From Coptodactyla brooksi (Eukaryota > Arthropoda > Insecta > Coleoptera > Scarabaeidae): 25,839 nucleotides of DNA. A program made the translations under genes and the position numbers. Positions 18,121 to 25,839 of the stretch are shown here, in pieces (within the stretch, counting starts at the first letter, position 1; every line of letters begins with the position of its first letter). The notes under the pieces are model-generated. The model worked only from the letters and a program-made list of their open reading frames with translations, had not been told where the DNA came from and made no database searches. The stretch is from the NCBI GenBank assembly GCA_033557675.1, contig JAWQRM010000239.1, positions 1 to 25,839 of the forward strand, read 5' to 3'.

Positions 18121-20203
18121 CCCTCGTCGGGTAATTATGACCCAAAACTATTTAGAATTATTTGGCTTTATGCAATTCTATTTTTAACCTTATTTATATG
18201 AATGCTTTAAATATATTAAAACCATATAGCAATCAACAAGATTATGCACTCATACTGGTCGAACATGCAAGTCTGTGCATGTCTGTGCGTGCATACTAAT
18301 ATATCATATAAATAGGGAACGGGGACAGCGCACTTCAATTTCTTTATATACAATGATGAATAAGTATCATCATAAACAATGGCGAGACGATTTGTATCTG
18401 TTGAAGAAATAGCAGAGATAGATGTAAATGCATCCGACTATGAAAGTATTTCTGAGGTTGAAAATCATACCAGCTATGATACCGACTATGAGAAATCTGA
18501 AGAAGACGACGATTCTTCAGATAATGACGTAGTGCAAACAAATACTGTGGTTACTGTGCAGTTAGTACAGTCAAAAGACAAAGTTGTATGTTGGATGTTA
18601 GAACCTTTCCCCCAAAGTAGACGAGCATCTGGTCAAAATATAATAAAAATTACTCTTGGTCCAACTACGTATGCCATATCCAGAGTGAAGGATATTCTAT
18701 CTGCCTTCCAGGTTATCGTGAACACAACACTTGAAAATATTGCGTTGAAAAGGAGCAATATTGCAGGTCGGACAGCGTACGGATGCAATTGGGAAGGTCT
18801 GGATAATACATACTACAATACAAGCATGCATAGGATTATTGTTGTTGGCAGAAGTTGACAAATAGCACGGCGCGTCAACAAAAAGTTTGTAGGATGCAGA
18901 AGCCAGTTGACCTATTTTTCGTGCAACGATGCCCTCGAAGGTTTTTTTTATCGAATTTCACGCGTATTACGTTTTGAAGATAAAGTCGATCGTCAACAAA
19001 GGAAAGCCCGTGACAAATTAGCCTAATTCTATAAGAGAATTTTGGGAGAAGTGGATAGATATTATGCCTAATTTGTACAATGTAGGTGATAATGTTACTA
19101 TTGACGAACAACTTGTTGGCTTCAGAGGACGCTGTCCTTTCAATACAGAAAGTATTGTAACAGTATATTCCCAGCAAGCTATCAAAATATGACATCAAAA
19201 TACGGACTCTTTGTGACAGTGGTAGTTCTTACACCATGAAAGTTCAAGTTTGTACGGAAAAATATCCGGGAGAAGCACCAGAAAGATCAAGGGATGCGAA
19301 TAGTTTTAGGCCTAACACATGAACTCGGGGGGCAAAATGTTAGATGTGATAATTTTTTCACGTCCAAAAATTAGGTGAAATGCTCCTCAAAAGAAAATAC
19401 ACAATGTTAGGAACGGTTAGAAAAAATAAACCCAAACTTCCCGTGATTACAATTAGTGAAGAAGTACAAAGTTCTACTTTTTATTTTACCAAGGGTACAA
19501 CAATTGTGTCATATGCGCCTAAAAAAATAAAAACCTTATTCTCATGAGCAAAATGCACTGTAATAAGGAAGTGTCCAGGAGGGACGTCAAGAAGCCACAA
19601 ATGGTACTAGATTATAACTCTACCAAACGGGCGGTTGGTACGTTAGATCAAAGTATTGCAGCATATACTTGCAAAAGAAAAACCAGTGGATGGCCTATTA
19701 TTTTTTTCTACTATATACTTGATGTTAGTGGCTATAATGCATTTGTGTTATGGGGAGAAATATATCCAGATTGGAATAAGAACGTTCTGTATAAGAGGAG
19801 ACTATTTCTGGAAGAATTGGGCAGTCTCGAAAAGAAAATTCAAGATCAACGTGGCGAAATAGCAGTGCCATATACATCTGCTACAATCAGTAAAAATAAA
19901 AGCGCACGATGTGTCCATCAAAATGTGACAATAAGACAAGTATAACGTGCTGTAAGTGTAATAAATATTTGTGTAAGGTTCATGTGGTGCATTATTGTCA
20001 TCAGTGTAAAGATTAAGCAATAATTGGATGCACATCAGAATGTATTTGATATTCTCTCTTGTTTTTAGATTTACTGTTTATAATATTTTTTAGTATAATA
20101 CATTTTACTTTTGTTAGTAGTAAAATTGCTTTTCATCGTTGTTTGCGTTTGTGTACTGTAATAAAATCATAATATATTGATTTCGGGTCGCTATACCCGA
20201 AGG
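18121..20203 (+). mobile_element. piggyBac-type DNA transposon, dead copy
   Basis: About 2.08 kb containing a broken piggyBac transposase on the plus strand. Candidate ends: CCCTCGTCGGGTAATTATGA (from 18121) and, reverse complemented from 20203, CCTTCGGGTATAGCGACCCG; both have the CGGGTA ... GACCC pattern of an imperfect inverted repeat. The TTAA target duplication expected for the superfamily is not intact (ATAA on the left, ACTA on the right), so the exact ends are approximate or decayed. There is a small TGTGCATG repeat upstream of the gene (18270-18295). Confidence 0.7.
18379..20016 (+). pseudogene. piggyBac transposase pseudogene
   Basis: The intact enzyme excises and inserts its transposon at TTAA. 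The first open part (18379-18858) has the acidic N-terminus (SEEDDDSSDND) and the start of the catalytic fold (GPTTYAISRVKDILSAF), ending in a stop at 18856-18858. Then, in shifted frames: IREFWEKWIDIMP and VTIDEQLVGFRGRCPF (about 19030-19140, first catalytic Asp present), CDNFFTS (about 19340, second Asp present), then 19544-19945 with VLDYNSTKRAVGTLDQ, where the third catalytic Asp (family GVDxLD) is Gly, followed by YTCKRKTSGWP and VSGYNAFVLW. The C-terminal cysteine-rich domain is intact only after a further frameshift (19909-20016: CPSKCD, CCKCNKYLCKVH, YCHQCKD, stop). Several stops and frameshifts plus the active-site change make it inactive. Confidence 0.9.
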
Positions 20204-20589
20204 ACTACAGGTGTATAGTAAAACTAAGGAGAAAAGTAGGGTTAAGTGTACCATACCTAGTGTTTTAAGTTATACACAGGACTGAGCGGTACGAACCCTT
20301 TGTGTTTAGTATTCCTGTCCTTACATTCTGTAGTTCCTAAACTTTCAAATACATCTAAAACTCTAATATCCAACACTCATCATTTCATTAGTGAGAAAAT
20401 GTTGTTAGATATCCGTAATAATCAACGGTGTATCGTCGATTCGCTAAAACAGCATGTCGGATAGCCAATGCTTAAAATTTTTCTTACTAGTAAACACAAA
20501 ATGTATTGTTGTTTTATTATTAGAATCCCGTTCTGACGAACATTTTCTTGGAGTTGTGGATTTTGGCATCTTTGGTTTAGTAACAAATT
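20204..20589. other. No gene seen
   Basis: AT-rich. An imperfect inverted pair lies near 20360-20420 (AATATCCAACA / TGTTGTTAGATATC). No element is recognised. Confidence 0.4.
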
Positions 20590-20628
20590 TAAGCAATGTC
20601 ATCACTACACCAAAACCGTAGTTTATTT

Positions 20629-20671
20629 GCTTGACGCACGTTTCGCCGACCATGTCGGCATGATCAGAGGC
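20629..20671 (-). ncRNA. Hammerhead ribozyme motif with one core change, PLE family C copy A
   Basis: On the minus strand: GCCT, CTGATCA, T, stem II GCCGAC-ATG-GTCGGC (perfect 6 bp), GAA, AC-GTGC-GT, C, AAGC. Stem II differs from 16820-16862 at two pairs, both compensated (GCTAAC/GTTAGC to GCCGAC/GTCGGC). Stem I has one mismatch. CTGATCA replaces CTGATGA at an invariant G, so this copy is predicted inactive although its helices are intact. Confidence 0.7.
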
Positions 20672-20734
20672 TACGAAGACAAATACTTCCCAACATTTGT
20701 CGCTTCTGAGTTTACACACGGTCTTCTTACGTGC

Positions 20735-21518
20735 ATATTTTGTCGTTGAATCTGAAATAATACTGCTTGCAAAGCAGTCCTAAAAGTCGTTATATTTCTT
20801 ATTTGTAGATACTGTCTGCTTTTTGTTTTGTTAGTGCTTCTTCTAATATTCGTACTGTGTCTTCAAGGAGTACATTGGTATAGAGATTGGTGATGACAAA
20901 CGACATTACTTTTATGTGTGCCGTAGTTTGTAAGTTCTTGATCCTGTTGATGAGATCTATGTTGTTTTTGTTTTTCAAGCTTGCTGTGGTTTGTAATTCT
21001 CCGGCGAGGTGTTTTGGTATTTTGTATGCGGGTGTTGTTGTTGTACCAAGGGTAGAATATTAAGCTCTTTTATATATGTTCGGCAATCCTTGCAGCTGTA
21101 GGGTTCTATAGTTCATGCTCATTAACCGGCACTTCATGTGTTCTGGTATAATGCTGCTGTTTGTGATGGACTCTTTTACTGACAATTGGTATATTCTGTG
21201 TTCGATCTGTTCATGAATTGTCCATTGTTTGCTGTTATGAATTTCTCCCGTTCTTTTGATGTAATCTTCTGTTTTCATAATTATGTTGCCTTTGTAGCCT
21301 TTAGTTACAATTAAATTGTTCTGTTTTACCTTTTTTATAGAGTTCATGTCCCGCGTTCCTACGGCGTTGTATTTCGGCGTTTGTTCTTCGGCTTCTATTA
21401 TTTTTTCTATTTCATGTGCAGTTGTGTATCTGAGTCTTTCTCGATCTTCGTTTGGTAGTTTCTGCATGGCCGTTTCTGTGTCAATTAAACAGAAAAATTC
21501 AATTGTAACGAACTGCAA
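20735..21518 (-). pseudogene. PLE reverse transcriptase fragment, family C copy A
   Basis: The first 152 codons (21518-21060) are open: an N-terminal charged helix region, NNLIVTKGYKGNIIMKTEDY (PLE 'nxxIxxTKADKGN' region, about residues 86-105), IIPEHMKCRLMSMN and LQGLPNIYK (PLE 'GLPKIHK' box, residues about 142-150). After a stop at 21062-21060 similarity continues in a shifted frame: TPAYKIPKHLAGEL, NNIDLINRIKNLQ, then VMSFVITNLYTNVLLED (motif A, the usual FD before the T/NLYTNV changed to FV), and LTKQKADSIYK-stop. It ends around the FRFNDKI box, before the YxDD motif, and joins directly to the terminal repeat. It is truncated and broken. Confidence 0.8.
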
Positions 21519-21544
21519 CGAACGATAATTACGAAAAAAGAAGA

Positions 21545-22177
21545 TTAGATCAAAGAAACGAGGAAACTCATAACAGCAAACAATAGCAAATCCATAAAAA
21601 CATACTCAACAAGCATAAAAGGATTCATGAAAAAAGGCAGTATTATACCAGAACACATGAAGTACCGTCTAAAAAGCATGAATGCCAGAATCTCGTACCT
21701 ACAAGGCTTGCCTAAAAATCCACAAAAAGAACATTCCTATTCGGCCCTTGATCAATTTCACAACAGCACCAGCATATAAAATATCAAAGTAGCTTGCGAA
21801 AGAATTGTGAACCGCAACACATTTAAAAAACAAATACACTGTCAAAAACAACATAGACGTCATCAACAGGATCAAGAGCATGCAAAGTGATATCGTTCGA
21901 TATCATCAATCTGTACACCAATGTATTGATCGAAGAAATAATACGAGTATTGAAAGAAACATTAACAAAACAGAAAACAGACAGCACATACAAAGAAGAA
22001 ACATTACGGCTTTCACAACTGGTTTGCAAGCATAATTATTTCAGATTCGACGACAGAATATACACGCAAGAAAGTGGACTGCCAATGGAAAGTTCGCTAT
22101 TTGGAAACCTGGCAGAAATTTCCCTGCAACTAGAAAAATTACTGCTCCATTATTTTCTATCTTCCATGTCAATTTAA
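21545..22177 (+). pseudogene. PLE reverse transcriptase fragment, family C copy B (inverted)
   Basis: Plus-strand copy of the same RT, head to head with copy A. Matching blocks are SIIPEHMKYRLKSMNARI, YLQGLPK, then in another frame LINFTTAPAYKISK-stop-LAKEL, NNIDVINRIKSMQ, and in the frame opening at 21887 SFDIINLYTNVLIEE (motif A with Asp intact), LTKQKTDSTYKEE, CKHNYFRFDDRIYTQESGLPM (motif B region, here SGLPMESSLFGNLAEI). It ends before the YxDD motif. Frame changes and one stop lie in the first half. Its 5' limit, near 21555, falls inside the region that copy A has in full, so the two were truncated at different places. Confidence 0.8.
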
Positions 22178-25100
22178 TAGTGGAAAACCATGGACTTATC
22201 AAATTATACACTTATCAAATTAGGCACTTATAAAATTATCAACAGTAGCTCACTTTACTAAATTGTGGATTTGTAACCTTTAGATTTGTAGTAAATAGTT
22301 TGCAGTGGTTATCACTCAACCAAATCAAAAATTTATAAAGTCACTACATTTATAAAGTCATTCTTTAAGCACTGTATAAAAAATGAAGGAACATTATAGA
22401 TCTATATGGATTCGGACAAGAAGGTAGGTAAACTTTGAGGAGTTTATGCGAATACGTCATGTGCTTAAATCAAAACTATCGGACGCACACAGTGATTTTT
22501 CCGTGGAAGCTGAGATGGGTATTCGTTTTCACCCCTGCTGACTGTTAGAGTTATGTTGAACAGGTTTAAGCCTGGTTCGGACTATGGTAGTAATTTTGTC
22601 GAGTATCGATTAATTTAACAGCTAAATATGTCTGAAGAACAAAGTTGTATTCAAGTAATTTAGTAAGTGATTCGTCAAGTCGATTAATTATATTCCATTC
22701 TTCAGGCAAGTAGCGCTTCACTGCATCGTGATTCATCCACTAGATAAATGGGACCCTGTTGATTTAGTAGAGTTCATTACCTGCCAAGAATGTCGTTTCG
22801 TTTTAGTGATAATACACCTGGTACAACCATCAGATAACATCAGTGTATAATATCGAATCGCAAAGAAATGTTACGATTACAACGAATGACATAAATGTTA
22901 CAGCAGTGAATAATACTAATGTTGATAGCACAAGTCTGCGATGGTTGTGTTTTTTAACTTTTGATTCTTATGTATTTTTTCGCGGTGAATCCAAAAATGA
23001 TATGACACCTTCCTTCTTTGCCATCACGTCAGGAATCACGTCGCAAATTATAAATTTCAAAATTGTTCAAAGTCGAAAGGCGCCTAAATATTAGACTTTA
23101 AAATAGCAATAAAGCGTTTTTTTCTTACAATTTATTCTTTTTTTCTTTTGGCTTACACTAAACATTCTTATAGCAATACAATTGCGGAATCTGATGAGAG
23201 GGGGGGGGGGCTAAGTTTCTATTTTATTGTATTTTTTATTTATTTATTTTTATTATTTTTTTTCACTTTTAATGCGTACATTGGACCCTTGGCACATTCT
23301 CCCCTCCTTCTCCTCTTCTCCAAATGTCCCTTACAGAATCTCCCTCCAGAGAAGAAGCAATTTGTCAAAGTAAGATGGTCAATATGTTACATAGCTCTGT
23401 GATAAATTTCCAGCCATATCAATCGCCATATTAAAAGAGGGTGTTTTTAAAGAGATTTAAAAAAATAATTAAAGAGGGTGAGAGGTTTCATTAGAACATT
23501 AAAAGAAATGGAAGGGAGGTATTAAAGAAAATAGTCTACTACGATGATGGCTGACTATTTATGAATGTTACACCGAGTTTATACCCCATACAAAAGTATA
23601 AGCGATCCAAACAAATGAAAAGTATACTTTAGGTACATTGGGTTACTATAAGTAAAAAAAGAATAAATTATAAGAAAAAACGTTTTAAGTCTATTTTAAA
23701 GCAATCTTTTGACTTTTTACAAATTTTGATAGTTGCGATTTGCGAAAGGTGATAGGAAAAATGAAAGGCATTTTCGGATTCATATGCAAAAATACGTACG
23801 AATCAATTAACAAATGTTAAAAAGCGTAACACGATCCAAATTTTGCAGACTAGTGTAATTAAACTTTTAATTAATTTTGTGTAATTAAAATTTAGCAGGC
23901 TTGTGTTTTAAATTTTTTTTTAATTAATAAATGATTCTCAAATTATATTTATAATAAGCTTTATTAACTTGTTTGCATTGTTGCATTTCCTGTTCATCTT
24001 GCAATACTGATTAAATACAAATATTTAATCGTAATGCATCATAATGCTATGTTCCGGTGAACATCGTTTCGTTTACGTGGCTCATTGCTTTAAGAAGGCA
24101 AGATCAAATATCTTTCGATTGTACTCTACCGAGTCCTAATGAGGGATGACCAATTACAGCATTGTTTGTGAAAATTATCAGTATGTGTTTGTTTCGGCGT
24201 TATGTGGGTTATTTAATTTGCCGATTGCTACCACCACATTTCCTGAACTATGGAAGTGGACCTGAATAAGTACTGTTAAGATCCTCTAATTATGTTTATC
24301 ACCCTATACTTCCTTCTGTACGTCATGTGATGTCTCCTTGCTAGGATGGGTTTACCAAGCGTCATTCAACAACGAGGCTTGTTATTTGTCATTTTATGTT
24401 CCAGCTGTTGAAAAGATCCTTTACTACCTTGAATTTGAAACTTAAAAGAACAAATCTTCTCTCGAATTTCCTACTACAAAGAATGTAAGCAAGCAGTCAA
24501 GCTAAATCCTGATGATTTCTTTAGTTTTATTGCATTTTTTTCGATCATTATTATTATTTTATTTGGTTACAAATAATATTCTTTGTAGTTTACGTATGAT
24601 TTTTCTTTATAATTTGTACTATAATTAGATTTATCTGCTGGGTAATAAAGTATTAAATTATATTATTATTATTATGTGCAGCAGTATTCAGGTTTTTTTA
24701 TATTATTTCGGTTCATATCGGTGAGGAAAACGGTGGTTTTCGTCACCCAGTGTTTATTTGATTTTATGACTTAGTACATCGAACTTATTTCAGTGCCAAC
24801 GAGTCAAACAGTTATTAGCAAATACAATAAATTAATATCGTTGTTGTTTAAAGTGTGACAACAAGTTTAGAAGAATATATCCTGAGGGGTCAACGTAAAA
24901 CTATCCAGAATAGAATAAATCTTGTGGAGCAAAGTACATTTTACACAATATTCAAATTCTTTAAGCCACAGTAACGCGAAAAATAAAACTATTTATATGC
25001 GAAATCGAAATTTACAACAGTAGTATGGATTTTTATAACGACGGTCTAACTAGAAAAGAAGAAGAAAATCTGATAAGAAAATTTGGGTTTTTTAGGTTAT

Positions 25101-25239
25101 TTTTACGTGTAGAATACAAATAATAAAAGTTAAAAAATAAAAACTCGCCCAAATTTTGTTTTTTATTTATAATTTTATGCGCGCGAGAGGAGATAAGGTA
25201 TTTTGAAGAGAAATGCGGCGTACCCCCTAGAATTTTCTG
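22178..25239. other. About 3 kb without a recognised gene
   Basis: AT-rich DNA. Open frames at 22843-23094 and 23148-23402 lack motifs, and the latter is driven by a T-rich tract. There is an 11-G homopolymer (23200-23210), a T/A-rich low-complexity patch at about 23220-23275 and an ATT run near 24660-24675. No element ends or repeats matching other parts of the window were seen. Confidence 0.5.
23200..23210. repeat. G11 homopolymer
   Basis: Eleven consecutive G in very AT-rich DNA. It is prone to slippage and to sequencing length error. Confidence 0.85.
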
Positions 25240-25255
25240 CGTCCCCTCGGGGTAT

Positions 25256-25279
25256 GCGTACCCACTTTGAAGACCTCTG
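25256..25279 (-). mobile_element. hAT-like terminal inverted repeat (right end only)
   Basis: Read on the minus strand it begins CAGAGGTCTTCAAAGTGGGT then ACGC, the CAGnGGTxxxCAAA pattern of hAT superfamily ends. The next inward bases include a local hairpin (GTACCCC ... GGGGTATGC, about 25220-25258), and the DNA to the left has the A/T-rich character of a short non-autonomous copy. The element would extend left from 25279. I did not find its other end or the 8-bp target duplication, so it may be a solo or truncated end. Confidence 0.5.
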
Positions 25280-25685
25280 TCTTGGAGCGTCGCATTCTAC
25301 AATCTTACAAAAGCCATGTGCGTAGAGCAATAAAAATAACTGAAGAAGTTATTGCGAAATTAATGGCAAGAATACATGTAAATATTCACACAATATTTTA
25401 AAAGCTGCTGATTATCATCTTGAAACACCTACTTCTTTATAAGAAAAGCGACGTTAAATAATTGTGAAGATGATGCCAAGTGTTGATCCTGGTGACAATT
25501 TAATTTTGTTTGACGTCAAAGGTTTTAAATCTAAAATTTAGTAAGAGAAATGAGATGTCATAATTTGATGCATGTTGTCTGCATTACGTAGGCTTTAGCT
25601 GTAATACGTGAAGTAAACTATTTTCATAAAAAAACTCGACGCAGTAGCTAAAAGAATGCTCAAGACCAAGTGACAGAATATAATG

Positions 25686-25839
25686 TACAAGGTCTGTTCT
25701 GAAAGTAGTAGAACTGATTTTTTCCTGAGCGAACGGGCGGACGAGAGGCGGTCTGCGCGCGCACAATCGGTGGAGGGGGATATTAGGAAAGCTGAGAAAA
25801 TTCGGCAATCGTCTCTGGGCTGTTGAAGAGAGCAGGTCG
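25686..25839 (+). mobile_element. Mariner-like 5' end, cut by the window edge
   Basis: From TA at 25686-25687 the sequence CAAGGTCTGTTCTGAAAGTA resembles the terminal repeats of some mariner elements (CAAGGTxTGTTCxxAAAGTA). What follows is much GC-richer than the surroundings (GAACGGGCGGACGAGAGGCG, TCTGCGCGCGCAC), as in the 5' leader of such elements. The transposase would lie beyond the window. Assignment is by eye. Confidence 0.45.

Larger units (their letters stand above)
20590..21540 (-). mobile_element. Penelope-like element family C, copy A (minus strand)
   Basis: Contains, in minus-strand order, the N-terminal part of a PLE reverse transcriptase (from 21518), a junction near 20735 where the protein is cut, then a PLE terminal repeat with a hammerhead (20671-20629) and the family C 3' string (CGGTTTTGGTGTAGTGATGAC, about 20618-20598). 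This places the hammerhead just downstream of the RT in the same orientation and identifies the family to which the fold-backs at 16773 and 17815 belong. The right boundary with copy B is within about 21519-21560. Confidence 0.65.

Noticed and set aside
20444..20719. 91-codon minus-strand frame
   Set aside because: It runs straight through the PLE terminal repeat and hammerhead (20629-20671), so it is read-through of non-coding repeat rather than a gene.
23191..23210. CTGATGA just before the poly-G tract
   Set aside because: No stem II and no GAAA follow, so it is a chance heptamer.
24880..24900. CCTGAGGGGTCAACG as the missing left end of the hAT-like element
   Set aside because: It matches the right terminal repeat only at a few bases and has no matching 8-bp flank.
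1..25839. CRISPR arrays, bacterial operons or a virus-like gene cluster
   Set aside because: No regularly spaced repeats, no ribosome binding site/ORF packing, and the coding content is eukaryotic transposable elements throughout.

Overview
The window looks like an AT-rich (roughly two-thirds A+T by eye) repeat-dominated stretch of an invertebrate nuclear genome, most likely an arthropod. This rests on the mix of transposable elements (Penelope-like elements carrying hammerhead motifs, a Jockey/CR1-type LINE, piggyBac, a hAT end and a mariner-like end). The species cannot be read from the sequence. I found no convincing host gene, rRNA or intact tRNA. Every recognisable coding region belongs to a mobile element or a repeat-associated family, and nearly all are broken.

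Layout. 1-75 is a perfect 30-bp palindrome at the window edge. 1838-2302 is an internally deleted Penelope-like element (PLE family A, copy A2) with a 12-bp target-site duplication. 2568-4899 is a decayed endonuclease/reverse-transcriptase LINE that stops at a perfect 15-bp palindrome (4900-4936). 5207-5885 holds a protein segment of an uncharacterised, probably repeat-associated family, with an inverted partial second copy. 6113-6469 and 9852-10212 are direct copies of one dispersed repeat. 7797-9578 is PLE copy A1, with long inverted arms, a 15-bp target-site duplication, a GIY-YIG endonuclease gene, and an 808-bp DNA transposon inserted into its left arm. 13791-16470 is a second PLE family (B) with inverted arms of about 950 bp around a broken RT-tail/GIY-YIG gene. 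16773-16975 and about 17815-17940 are fold-back terminal repeats of a third PLE family (C). 18121-20203 is a dead piggyBac. 20590-22177 holds two head-to-head PLE family C reverse-transcriptase fragments. 25256-25279 is a hAT-like terminal repeat and 25686 to the end is a mariner-like 5' end.

The most interesting theme is hammerhead ribozyme cores (CTGANGA, stem II, GAAA) recurring in the PLE terminal repeats of three unrelated families. Paired copies differ by compensatory changes in stem II (GTGAAT/ATTCAC against GTGAAC/GTTCAC; GCTAAC/GTTAGC against GCCGAC/GTCGGC). The copy at 16820-16862 can be folded by eye into a complete type I hammerhead with all three helices and a GTC cleavage triplet. 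They occur mostly as inverted pairs, one on each strand, at the two ends of an element or of a short fold-back.
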